From Bog-793 sp050014835 (GTDB lineage: Bacteria > Actinomycetota > Acidimicrobiia > Acidimicrobiales > Bog-793): 62,308 nt of DNA. Under the pieces are notes generated by a model. It was not told where the DNA came from, ran no database searches, and worked only from the letters and a program-made list of their open reading frames with translations. Shown piece by piece: positions 50,559 to 58,647 of the stretch. The DNA lies in assembly GCA_050014835.1 (NCBI GenBank), contig JBEKCO010000004.1, positions 1-62,308 of the forward strand, in the 5' to 3' direction. Within the stretch, counting starts at the first letter, position 1, and each line of letters opens with the position of its first letter. Position numbers and translations under genes: made by a program.

Positions 50559-51461
50559 ATGAGCCGGGCGCGGACCCGGCTCATCTACCTCGGTTACCGC
50601 GGCGCCGCCGCGTTCCTCCGGGCGATGCCGGGCCCGATCGGACGGGCATGCGTCGGAGGCGTCGCCCTCGTCGCCTGGACGGCCGGACCAGCCCGCCGGG
50701 CCGTCGTCGCGTCGAACCTCCGCCGGGTTCTCGGGCCGGACGCGTCGCCGACGACGCTCCGCCGGACCGTCCGGCGGGCGTACGCCAGCTACGCCGCCTA
50801 CTGGTTCTACGCGTCGCGTCTCGACGCCAGGGATCCCGCCGTCCTCGGTCGGCGCGTCGCCGTGCGTCACCCGGAGCGGCTCATCGGCGCCCTCGCCCGG
50901 GGACACGGGCTGATCATCGTGCTGCCCCACGTCGGCTGCTGGGAGGCGGGGGCGGTGTGGACCGCCTCGCTGGGCTACCCGCTCATGACCGTCGGCGAAG
51001 CGCTCGAACCGCCCGAACTGTTCGACTGGTTCGTCGAGTCTCGCAAACGGGCCGAGCTCACCGTGCTGCCCCCCGGGCCGGCGACGACCGCGCAACTCCT
51101 CCACCACCTGAGGGCCGGCAAGGCGCTCGCCCTCGTCGCCGATCGCGACGTGGTCGGCAGCGGCCTGCGCACGGAGTTCTTCGGCGCCGCGACGAGCGTC
51201 CCCGCGGGCCCGGCGGTGCTCGCTCTGCGCTCCGGCGCGCCGGTGCTTCCCGCCGCCATCTACCTCGAGCCCCGAGGGCGGTTTACGGTCGACTTCTCCC
51301 CGGAGCTCGACACGACACGGACCGGCCAGTTCCGGACCGACGTCGCCCGGCTGACCCGGGACATGGTCGCCGCCTTCGAGCAGCTGATCGCCTCCCGGCC
51401 CGAGCAGTGGCACGTCTTCCAACCGGCCTGGCCGGCGGGAGACGCAGAGGGGGGCGGATGA
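50559..51461 (+). CDS. patA: Phosphatidylinositol mannoside acyltransferase
   Basis: 300 residues of the LpxL/HtrB-like acyltransferase family, with HX4E as His124-Glu129 (PHVGCWEA) and the conserved ADRDVVGSG stretch. In mycobacteria this gene acylates the mannose of PIM1/PIM2. The protein is expected at the cytoplasmic face of the membrane. The stop overlaps the pimA start by 4 bases (ATGA). Confidence 0.88.
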   Translation: MSRARTRLIYLGYRGAAAFLRAMPGPIGRACVGGVALVAWTAGPARRAVVASNLRRVLGPDASPTTLRRTVRRAYASYAAYWFYASRLDARDPAVLGRRVAVRHPERLIGALARGHGLIIVLPHVGCWEAGAVWTASLGYPLMTVGEALEPPELFDWFVESRKRAELTVLPPGPATTAQLLHHLRAGKALALVADRDVVGSGLRTEFFGAATSVPAGPAVLALRSGAPVLPAAIYLEPRGRFTVDFSPELDTTRTGQFRTDVARLTRDMVAAFEQLIASRPEQWHVFQPAWPAGDAEGGG

Positions 51462-52573
51462 GGATCGCGCTCGTCAGTCCTTACGACCTCGCCGTCCCCG
51501 GCGGTGTCCAGGCCCAGGTGCTCGGGCTTGGACGCGCCCTCGTCGCCGCGGGCCACGGGGTCGTCGTCTTGGCGCCCGGGCCGAAAGGGGCCGCCCAACT
51601 CGGCGGCCTCGATGTGGTCGGAGTTGGGCGGTCCTTCGCCGTCCGGGCCAACGGCTCGCTCGCCCCGGTCGCGCCGACTCCCGCAGCGATGCTCCGCACG
51701 CGACTCGCGCTGCGGGACGCCGCGGCCGACGTCGTCCACGTCCACGAACCCCTCGTCCCCGGACCGGCTCTCGCCGCCGCGACAGCGGGCGGCGCCCCGG
51801 TCATCGGGACCTTCCACCGCGCCCGGGCGAGTCGGACGTACGTCGTCTACGGACACGCGCTCCGCCGGGTGGTCCGCGGGCTCGACGACCGCGTCGCCGT
51901 CTCCGCGGTGGCCCGGGCGACGCTGTGGGCCGCCGCCGGGCCGTGCGAGTGCGCGATCCTCGCCAACGCGATCGACCTCGAGCGCTTCGCCGGCGCGGCT
52001 CCCGTCCCGCCGGAGGCGCCGACGGTGCTCTTCGTCGGGCGCCTCGAACCCCGCAAGGGCCTCGCGGTCCTTCTCGAGGCGTACGGCGGGCTCGGCTGCG
52101 ATTCCCGGCTGCGCATCATCGGCGCCGGCCCCGAGGCCGCGACGCTCCGGCGCCGTTACGACCACGATCGGCGGATCTCGTGGCTCGGGCCGGTCTCCGA
52201 CCAGGAGCTCGACCGCGAGCTCTCCGCCGCCCAGGTCCTCGCCGCACCCTCGTTGGGCGGCGAGTCCTTCGGCGTCGTGCTCCTCGAGGCGATGGCGGCG
52301 GGTACCGCGGTCGTCGCCTCGGACATCCCCGGCTACCGGCTCGCCGCCGCCGGAGCGGCGGCCCTCGTCCCGCCGGGTGACGCGGCGGCCCTGCGCCGCG
52401 CACTCGAATCCCTGCTCAGCGACGCCGTCGAGCGCGATCGGCTCGTGGCGGCCGGACGACTCGTCGCGGCCCGGCATTCGTTCGGCGATCTCGCCACGGC
52501 GTACGAGGCCCGCTACGCGGCGTTGCTCGCGACGCCGTCGCGGGGGAGCGCCCGGCGCGGCGCGACCCACTGA
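51458..52573 (+). CDS. pimA: Phosphatidylinositol mannosyltransferase
   Basis: PimA adds the first mannose from GDP-mannose to phosphatidylinositol. 371 residues, GT4: SPYDLAVPGGVQ (8-18), HVHEPLVPG, GTFHRA (His120, as in the PimA active site), GRLEPRKG (Arg195, Lys200) and GGESFGVVLLEAMAAG with Glu269 and Glu277. These match mycobacterial PimA. ATG 51458 is coupled to patA. Confidence 0.9.
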   Translation: MRIALVSPYDLAVPGGVQAQVLGLGRALVAAGHGVVVLAPGPKGAAQLGGLDVVGVGRSFAVRANGSLAPVAPTPAAMLRTRLALRDAAADVVHVHEPLVPGPALAAATAGGAPVIGTFHRARASRTYVVYGHALRRVVRGLDDRVAVSAVARATLWAAAGPCECAILANAIDLERFAGAAPVPPEAPTVLFVGRLEPRKGLAVLLEAYGGLGCDSRLRIIGAGPEAATLRRRYDHDRRISWLGPVSDQELDRELSAAQVLAAPSLGGESFGVVLLEAMAAGTAVVASDIPGYRLAAAGAAALVPPGDAAALRRALESLLSDAVERDRLVAAGRLVAARHSFGDLATAYEARYAALLATPSRGSARRGATH

Positions 52574-52607
52574 TCGGCCCGCCGGGAGCCCGTACAGTGG
52601 GGATGCG

Positions 52608-53516
52608 ATGACCCCCGCCAAGGTGAACTCGACGAGCCGCACCCGCACCCCACGCCCGGCTCCCGAACCGGCCCCGCGGCGCCGGCCCACGCGGGTGGCC
52701 GCGAGCGCGCCTCAGCCGGCTCGCCCCGCCTTCGGGCGGGCGGGGATCGGGATCCTCGCCCGACTCGCGGGCGCCACGCCGCTCGTCCTCGTCGCCGCCG
52801 GCGCGGCGCTCGCCGCCTCGGGCGCGCTCTCCGTCGTCGGCATCGCGCTCGGGGTCGTTCTCGCCGCGTGCGGTGTCGCGCTCCTCCTCGGCGACCTGCA
52901 CTACGCCTCGACGGCGCGTTTGCTCGCCGGCCTGAACGGCCGGCCGGCCGACCCGACCCGGGAGGCGCGACTCGTCAACCTCACGGAGAGCCTCTGTTTC
53001 GGCTTCGGGCTTCCGGCCCCCAACGTCGTCGTCGTCGACGATCCGGCGCCCAACGCCCTCGCGCTCGGCCGTTCCACACGGTCGGCGACGCTCGTCATCA
53101 CGACGGGGGCGCTCGCGATGCTCGACCGCATGCAGCTCGAGGCGATCCTCGCCCACGAGCTCGCCCACGTGAAAAGGGGCGACACGACGGCCGCGGCGGT
53201 CGTGACTCGCGCTTTCGGACTGGTCGCCGCGCACTCCGCGTTTGGCACGCGCTTCGCCCAGCGCGGCGTCGCCGGGGACCGCGAGGCGCTCGCGGATCTC
53301 GCCGCGACCAGCGTGACGCGTTACCCGCCCGCGCTCGCCGACGCGCTCGAAGCCCTCGCCTCGGCGTCGGCGGTGCGCCCGGAGGCGGTGTCCCCGGTCG
53401 TCGCGCGTCTCACGTCATGGCAGTGGTGCGCACCCTTCGACCGTCGATCCACCACGCGCCCGCGACCCGGCGAGCTCGACCTGGCGCTGCGGATCGCCGC
53501 GCTTCGAGAACTGTGA
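52608..53516 (+). CDS. M48-family zinc metalloprotease
   Basis: 302 residues. After a basic head (1-42) two hydrophobic segments (about 48-95) anchor it, then the peptidase domain carries HELAH (183-187) and the downstream third-ligand region DREALADLAA, which includes the conserved ExxAD pattern. HtpX-like enzymes degrade damaged membrane proteins. It begins 34 bases after pimA; the -10-like TACAGT at 52593 may give an own promoter. Confidence 0.87.
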   Translation: MTPAKVNSTSRTRTPRPAPEPAPRRRPTRVAASAPQPARPAFGRAGIGILARLAGATPLVLVAAGAALAASGALSVVGIALGVVLAACGVALLLGDLHYASTARLLAGLNGRPADPTREARLVNLTESLCFGFGLPAPNVVVVDDPAPNALALGRSTRSATLVITTGALAMLDRMQLEAILAHELAHVKRGDTTAAAVVTRAFGLVAAHSAFGTRFAQRGVAGDREALADLAATSVTRYPPALADALEALASASAVRPEAVSPVVARLTSWQWCAPFDRRSTTRPRPGELDLALRIAALREL

Positions 53517-53575
53517 CGACGACGCCCCGACACCGGGGGCGCGGCGCGCGCTTCGTCCCGGGAAGGGAGTGACCG

Positions 53576-54328
53576 GTGTCAGGCCATTCGAAGTGGGCGA
53601 CGACGAAGCACCAAAAGGGCGCCAAGGACAAGGCGCGCGGCAAGCTGTTCGCCAAGCTCATCCGTCAGGTCGAGGTCGCCGCCCGCGAGGGTGGGAGTGA
53701 CCTCGCCGCGAACGCCAACCTGCGGACGATGTACCAGAAGGCCCGCGATGCGTCGGTGCCGGCCGACACGATCGACCGAGCGATCAAGCGGGGGACCGGC
53801 GAGCTCGAAGGCGTCCACTACGAGTCGGTCTCCTACGAGGGTTACGCGCCCTCGGGCGTCGCGGTGATCGTCGAGTGCCTGACGGACAACCGCAACCGGA
53901 CCGGAGCGGAGATACGTGCCGTCTTCTCCCGCAACGGGGGCTCGATGGCGGAGCCCGGCGCGGTCGCCTGGCAGTTCGAGCGCAAGGGCCTCGTCGCGAT
54001 CCCCCGGGCGACCGACGAGGACACGATCATGGCCGTGGCCCTCGATGCCGGCGCCCAGGATCTGCGCGACGACGGGACCGAGTGGACCGTCGTGTGCGAA
54101 CCGACCGACCTCCACGTCGTCCAGGCCGCGCTGGAAGCCGCCGCGATCCCGATCGACTCGGCCGAGTCGCAGTGGCTGCCGACGACGACGGTCGAGGTGC
54201 CGGAGGCGTCGGGCGCACGCAAGGTCCTCCATCTCCTCGAGCTCCTCGAAGACCACGACGACGTCCAGCTCGTCGCCGCCAACTTCGACATCCCGGACGA
54301 GATCCTCGAGTCGATCGAGGAGTCCTGA
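53576..54328 (+). CDS. yebC: YebC/PmpR-family protein
   Basis: 250 residues with the conserved start SGHSKWATTKHQKGAKDKARGKLFAKLIR and GTGELEGVHYESVSYEGY. YebC proteins act as regulators or, as more recently shown, help ribosomes with proline-rich sequences. Start GTG 53576 follows GGAAGGGAG. It precedes ruvC as in many bacteria, but ruvC has its own SOS-controlled promoter. Confidence 0.95.
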   Translation: MSGHSKWATTKHQKGAKDKARGKLFAKLIRQVEVAAREGGSDLAANANLRTMYQKARDASVPADTIDRAIKRGTGELEGVHYESVSYEGYAPSGVAVIVECLTDNRNRTGAEIRAVFSRNGGSMAEPGAVAWQFERKGLVAIPRATDEDTIMAVALDAGAQDLRDDGTEWTVVCEPTDLHVVQAALEAAAIPIDSAESQWLPTTTVEVPEASGARKVLHLLELLEDHDDVQLVAANFDIPDEILESIEES

Positions 54329-54365
54329 GCCGGCGCACATCCCCCGCGCTCCGAGGGCCGCTCGA

Positions 54366-54371
54366 TAGAAT
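54366..54371 (+). promoter_or_regulatory. -10 box of ruvC
   Basis: TAGAAT lies 7 bases upstream of ATG 54379, so the mRNA should be leaderless and begin at that ATG. The LexA box starts 1 base downstream of it. Confidence 0.6.
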
Positions 54372-54385
54372 CGAACGCATGTTTG
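54372..54385. promoter_or_regulatory. LexA (SOS) box over the ruvC start codon
   Basis: CGAACGCATGTTTG fits CGAAC-N4-GTTYG; the ATG of ruvC (54379-54381) lies within it. Bound LexA would cover the transcription start and first codons. It is similar to the recA box (CGAACAGGTGTTCG), with one mismatch in the right arm. Confidence 0.78.
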
Positions 54386-54903
54386 TCCTCGGGATCGACC
54401 CCGGACTGTCGCGCTGCGGCTTCGGAGGGGTCGTCAGCGAGCACGGCGATGAGCGCGCCGCCGCCGCCGGCGTCATTACGAGCGACCCGGCCCTACCGGT
54501 TCCGGAACGGCTTGCCGCGCTCCACCGTGAGCTCGACGCCCTTCTGACCGAACTCGCGCCCGACACCGTCGCCGTCGAACGCGTCTTTTTCCAGACCAAC
54601 GTGAAAACGGCGATGGCCGTCGGACAGGCGAGCGGCGTCGCTCTGCTCGTCGCCGCCGAACACGGCTGCCGGGTCGTCGAGTACACCTCGAACGAGGTGA
54701 AGCTGGCGGTCGCGGGCTACGGCGGAGCGGACAAGGCCCAGGTGCAGAGGATGGTGGCGCGCCTTCTCCGGTTGTCGAGCGTGCCCGACCCCCCCGACGT
54801 CGCCGACGCGCTCGCCCTCGCGCTCTGTCACCTCGCGGCGCGCCGGGTCGAGGAACGCGTCGAACCCGCCGCAGACCTCGGGGACCGGATGGCGCGGCGA
54901 TGA
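54379..54903 (+). CDS. ruvC: Holliday junction endonuclease RuvC
   Basis: 174 residues; cuts Holliday junctions as a dimer. LGIDPGLSRCG contains catalytic Asp7, VAVERVFFQTN contains a catalytic Glu, and the acid pair near the end (DPPDVADALALA) completes the tetrad. ATG 54379 is coupled to a -10 box and overlaps the LexA site. The stop overlaps ruvA by 4 bases (ATGA). Confidence 0.96.
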   Translation: MFVLGIDPGLSRCGFGGVVSEHGDERAAAAGVITSDPALPVPERLAALHRELDALLTELAPDTVAVERVFFQTNVKTAMAVGQASGVALLVAAEHGCRVVEYTSNEVKLAVAGYGGADKAQVQRMVARLLRLSSVPDPPDVADALALALCHLAARRVEERVEPAADLGDRMARR

Positions 54904-55508
54904 TCGGCTCGCTCTCCGGAACGCTCGCCGAGATCGACGCCGGCTCAGAATCTCTCACCTCGATCGTCGTCGACGTGTCCGGCGTCGGCTACGAGGTCGT
55001 CGTCTCGGCCCGCCAGGCCGCCCGGCTCGGACCGGTCGGCTCGGATGTCGGGCTTTCGATCTACACCCACGTGCGTGAGGGCGCGATCACGCTCTTCGGT
55101 TTCGCGGACCGGGCGGAGCGGCGCATGTTCGAGCTCCTCATCGCCGCCCACGGCATCGGCCCCGCGCTCGCGTTGGCGATCCTCGGCGTGCACCCGCCAG
55201 AGCACCTCGCCCAGGCCGTCGCGAGCGGCGACGTCGACGCGCTCGTCCTCGTGCCCGGGGTCGGTCGCAAGACGGCCCAGCGCCTCATCGTCGAGCTCGC
55301 CGGGCGTCTCGGCAGCCTCGAAGCGCTGCCGGGCTCGGCGCCGGCGACGGACGGCACCCGTTCGCCCCGCTCCGAAGTACGCGACGCCCTCGCCGCGCTC
55401 GGCTACGCCCCAGACGAGGTGCGCGCCGCGCTCGGCCACCTGCCACGCGAGGGCACCGTCGAGGAGCTGCTGCGCGCCGCCCTCTTGAGCCTCGCGCCGC
55501 ACCGATGA
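54900..55508 (+). CDS. ruvA: Holliday junction DNA helicase subunit RuvA
   Basis: 202 residues. RuvA binds Holliday junctions and targets RuvB. It starts MIGSLSGTLAEID and contains the helix-hairpin-helix GVGRKTAQRLIVEL in domain II and the C-terminal domain III (DALAALGYAPDEVRAAL). It is coupled to ruvC and ruvB by ATGA overlaps. Confidence 0.97.
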   Translation: MIGSLSGTLAEIDAGSESLTSIVVDVSGVGYEVVVSARQAARLGPVGSDVGLSIYTHVREGAITLFGFADRAERRMFELLIAAHGIGPALALAILGVHPPEHLAQAVASGDVDALVLVPGVGRKTAQRLIVELAGRLGSLEALPGSAPATDGTRSPRSEVRDALAALGYAPDEVRAALGHLPREGTVEELLRAALLSLAPHR

Positions 55509-56602
55509 GCCCGCGGCGCGACATCGCCGTCGACCGCGACGAGCCGTCGCGGCCCGTCGCCCGCTTCACCGACGAACCGGAGGAGGCGCTCGAGGCCGGA
55601 CTGCGCCCCCGGCGGCTCGCCGATTTCGTCGGACAGGTCCGCGTGAAGGAACACCTCGCGATCGTCCTCGAGGCGGCCCGGCGCCGGGGTCAGCCGGTCG
55701 ACCACCTCCTTTTCGCCGGACCGCCGGGACTCGGCAAGACGACTCTCGCCGGCATCGTCGCCGCCGAGATGGGAGCGGGGCTGCGCGTCACCTCCGGCGC
55801 GGCGCTCGTGCGCGGTGGCGACCTCGCCGCGATCCTCACCGGCCTGCAGACCGGCGACGTGCTGTTCATCGACGAGATCCACCGGCTCGCCCCGCCGGTC
55901 GAGGAGATTCTCTATCCGGCGATGGAGGACTTCCAGATCGACATCGTCATCGGCAAGGGGCCGACGGCGCGCTCGGTCCGCCTCGACGTGCCGCGATTCA
56001 CCCTCATCGGGGCGACGACCCGCACCGGCCTCGTCACCGGGCCGTTGCGCGACCGCTTCGGCTTCGTCACCCGGCTCGAGCATTACGCGCCGAGCGAGCT
56101 CGAGGAGATCGTGCGCCGGACCGGGAGGCTCCTCGCGGTGGAGTGCTCGCCCGACGGTGCCGCCGAGATCGCCCGTCGTGCCCGCGGTACGCCGCGGCTC
56201 GCGATCCGGCTTCTGCGCCGCGTGCGCGACTTCGTGGAGGTGCGCGGCAAAGGGGTCATCACCCTCGAGGCGGCCCGGATGGGCTGCGACGTGTTCGGCG
56301 TCGACGAGCAGGGGCTCGATCGTCTCGACCGCCAGATCCTCGAGGTGCTCTGCGTGCGCTTCGCTGGCCGGCCGGTCGGCCTGGCGACGCTCGCCGTGAG
56401 CGTCGGCGAGGAGCCGGAGACGATCGAGGACGTCTACGAGCCGTACCTTTTGCAGGCGGGTTTCGTCGTGCGCACGCCGCGCGGGCGGGTCCCGGCCCCG
56501 GCGGCCTGGTCGCACCTCGGGCTGCCGACGCCGCCGGACGCGACGGATGCCGCGGCAGCGGACGCGCGCGACGAGGAGGACCGGACGCTGTTCGACGCCT
56601 GA
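55505..56602 (+). CDS. ruvB: Holliday junction DNA helicase subunit RuvB
   Basis: 365 residues, AAA+ motor for branch migration. Walker A is GPPGLGKTT, Walker B is LFIDEIHRL, sensor 1 and arginine-finger region GATTRTGLVTGPLRDRFG, and a winged-helix C-terminus (VGLATLAVSVGE). A longer acidic tail (TDAAAADARDEEDRT) follows. Confidence 0.97.
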   Translation: MSPRRDIAVDRDEPSRPVARFTDEPEEALEAGLRPRRLADFVGQVRVKEHLAIVLEAARRRGQPVDHLLFAGPPGLGKTTLAGIVAAEMGAGLRVTSGAALVRGGDLAAILTGLQTGDVLFIDEIHRLAPPVEEILYPAMEDFQIDIVIGKGPTARSVRLDVPRFTLIGATTRTGLVTGPLRDRFGFVTRLEHYAPSELEEIVRRTGRLLAVECSPDGAAEIARRARGTPRLAIRLLRRVRDFVEVRGKGVITLEAARMGCDVFGVDEQGLDRLDRQILEVLCVRFAGRPVGLATLAVSVGEEPETIEDVYEPYLLQAGFVVRTPRGRVPAPAAWSHLGLPTPPDATDAAAADARDEEDRTLFDA

Positions 56603-56691
56603 GCGATCACGTGGCCAAGAGCCCGTAGCTTCCGGCCCCAGGTCCGCGACTACAGTTCGAGGCGCCCTTTCTCCTAGACGCCGGGTGTCCC

Positions 56692-57129
56692 ATGCCGATG
56701 CAAATGGTTCGTGCCCTGCCCGTGCTGCACTCGCTCGTCTTCGCCGCGACGAAGAAGACGAACGGCTCGAGCATCTTCATCTTCCTCCTCCTCATCCTCG
56801 CGGCCGGGGCGTTCTTCTTCATCCGCCCGCAGCGCCGCCGCCAGAAGGACCTGCTGGCCCAGCAGAGCGCCATCTCGGTCGGCGACGAGGTGATCACCGC
56901 CGCGGGCATCGTCGGCCGCGTCCGATCGATGACCGACGACCGGGTGCAAATCGAGGTCGCCCCCGGCACGACGATCGAGATCGTCCGCCGGGCGATCGGC
57001 CAACGCGTCATCCCGCCCGTGGCCCCGTCGTGGGGGGGTCCGACCGGTGGGCAGTGGAACTTCCCGGCGAGCGACGACCCCAACCACCACGACGAGCCTC
57101 CGACCGAGAACACGGGGGGTCACGACTAG
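56692..57129 (+). CDS. yajC: Preprotein translocase subunit YajC
   Basis: 145 residues. One transmembrane segment (IFIFLLLILAAGAFFFI) and the YajC core RPQRRRQK, then ISVGDEVITAAGIVGRV. It belongs to the SecDF-YajC complex that helps protein export. Start ATG 56692 leaves an unusual hydrophobic leader of 20 residues; ATG 56704 is another candidate. secD begins directly after the stop. Confidence 0.93.
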   Translation: MPMQMVRALPVLHSLVFAATKKTNGSSIFIFLLLILAAGAFFFIRPQRRRQKDLLAQQSAISVGDEVITAAGIVGRVRSMTDDRVQIEVAPGTTIEIVRRAIGQRVIPPVAPSWGGPTGGQWNFPASDDPNHHDEPPTENTGGHD

Positions 57130-58647
57130 GTGGGTCGTCGTCGTCTGCTCGCAAGCGTCGGGCTGACGAGCCTCCTGTGCTTCGGGATGCTCGGCCTCGC
57201 CGTCGGCTTAAGCTGGTCGCCACACCTCGGGCTCGACCTCGAGGGCGGGCTCTCCGTCGTCTTCAAGCCGAACCACACGGTTTCCGACGCGACGTTGCAG
57301 ACCGCGGCGAACATCATGGTCGACCGCTCGAACGGCCTCGGCGTCTCCGGGTCTGACATCACGACCCAGGGCGGCGACATCATCGTCCAGATGCCCGGCG
57401 TGAAGGACCCCCAGCGGGTCCTCAACATCCTCGGCACGACCGCCCAGCTCTACTTCCGTCCGGTGCTCTGCGGCGCGCCGGCCTACAGCGGGCCGACGGC
57501 GAAGAAGAGCGGGACGAAGGCGAAGTCCGCCGGCGCCTACAAGGTCCCACCCTCGTGCCCGGCCCCCTACCGCTACACGACGGCGTACTACGTCTCGTCG
57601 GGCGGCGGCGGCTACGACCCCGGCAGCTACGCCATCGACCCCGTCTACGCGAGCTACCCGTCGACCTCGATCGCAAACGACGCGAAGTACAAGCACGACA
57701 ACGTCATTTTCAACTCGGGCGTCCCGGGTACGCCCCGTTACGTCCTCGGGCCCGCCCTCGCCACCGGCACGATCATCTCGAACGCCTACTCGCAACTGAG
57801 CGCGACCGGGCAGTGGGAGGTCGTCTTCGACCTGACGGGCAGCGGCACGACGACTTTCAACAAGATCGCCGCCACCTACTACCACGAGCTCGTCGCCAAC
57901 GACCTCGACGGTGACATCGTCTCGGCGCCGCTCATCGAGGCGACGAGTTTCCCGGGCAGCGGTCAGATCACCGGGAACTTCAACTCCTCGAGTGCCGGGG
58001 CACTCGCCCTCGACCTCAAGTACGGCTCACTGCCGGTCCAGCTCACCGCCGAGACCTCGCAGACGGTCTCGCCGAGCCTCGGCAAGTCCTCGCTCGACGC
58101 CGGACTGCTCGCCGGCATGCTCGGTCTGCTGCTCGTCATGTGCTACACGATCTTTTACTACCGGGCGCTCGGCATCGTCGTCGTCTCCGGTCTCGTCACC
58201 ACGGCGGCCTTCCTCTACGGGTTCATCTCGCTGCTCAGCGCCTCCTCGTTCGGGCTCACGCTCGACCTGTCCGGCGTGACCGGCCTCATCGTCTCGGTCG
58301 GCATCACCGTCGACTCCTACGTCGTGTACTTCGAACGGTTAAAAGATGAGGTGCGGGCCGGGCGCTCCATCCGGGCGTCGGTCGACAAGGGCTTTCGCAG
58401 CGCCTACCGCACGATCATTTCCGCCGACGCGGTCTCGTTCCTCGGCGCGCTCGTGCTGTGGTGGCTCTCGGTCGGCGCGGTACGCGGATTCGCGTTCATG
58501 CTCGGCCTGTCGACGCTCGTCGACGTCGCCACGGCGTACTTCTTCACCCGGCCGCTCGTCATCCTGCTCGGCCGCAACCACGTCATCGCCAGCGCCCGCC
58601 ACCTCGGGATCGCCCGCGGCCTCGCCGCCGCCGAGCAGACCCAGTGA
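57130..58647 (+). CDS. secD: Protein translocase subunit SecD
   Basis: 505 residues. The N-terminus gives LGLDLEGGLSVVF, a periplasmic domain with a Gly/Tyr-rich insert (about residues 140-190) and six membrane segments, including GVTGLIVSVGITVDSYVVYFERLKDE, the conserved Asp/Arg proton-path segment. SecD with SecF uses the proton gradient to draw proteins out of the Sec channel. GTG 57130 follows the yajC stop without gap. The stop overlaps secF (GTGA). Confidence 0.96.
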   Translation: MGRRRLLASVGLTSLLCFGMLGLAVGLSWSPHLGLDLEGGLSVVFKPNHTVSDATLQTAANIMVDRSNGLGVSGSDITTQGGDIIVQMPGVKDPQRVLNILGTTAQLYFRPVLCGAPAYSGPTAKKSGTKAKSAGAYKVPPSCPAPYRYTTAYYVSSGGGGYDPGSYAIDPVYASYPSTSIANDAKYKHDNVIFNSGVPGTPRYVLGPALATGTIISNAYSQLSATGQWEVVFDLTGSGTTTFNKIAATYYHELVANDLDGDIVSAPLIEATSFPGSGQITGNFNSSSAGALALDLKYGSLPVQLTAETSQTVSPSLGKSSLDAGLLAGMLGLLLVMCYTIFYYRALGIVVVSGLVTTAAFLYGFISLLSASSFGLTLDLSGVTGLIVSVGITVDSYVVYFERLKDEVRAGRSIRASVDKGFRSAYRTIISADAVSFLGALVLWWLSVGAVRGFAFMLGLSTLVDVATAYFFTRPLVILLGRNHVIASARHLGIARGLAAAEQTQ

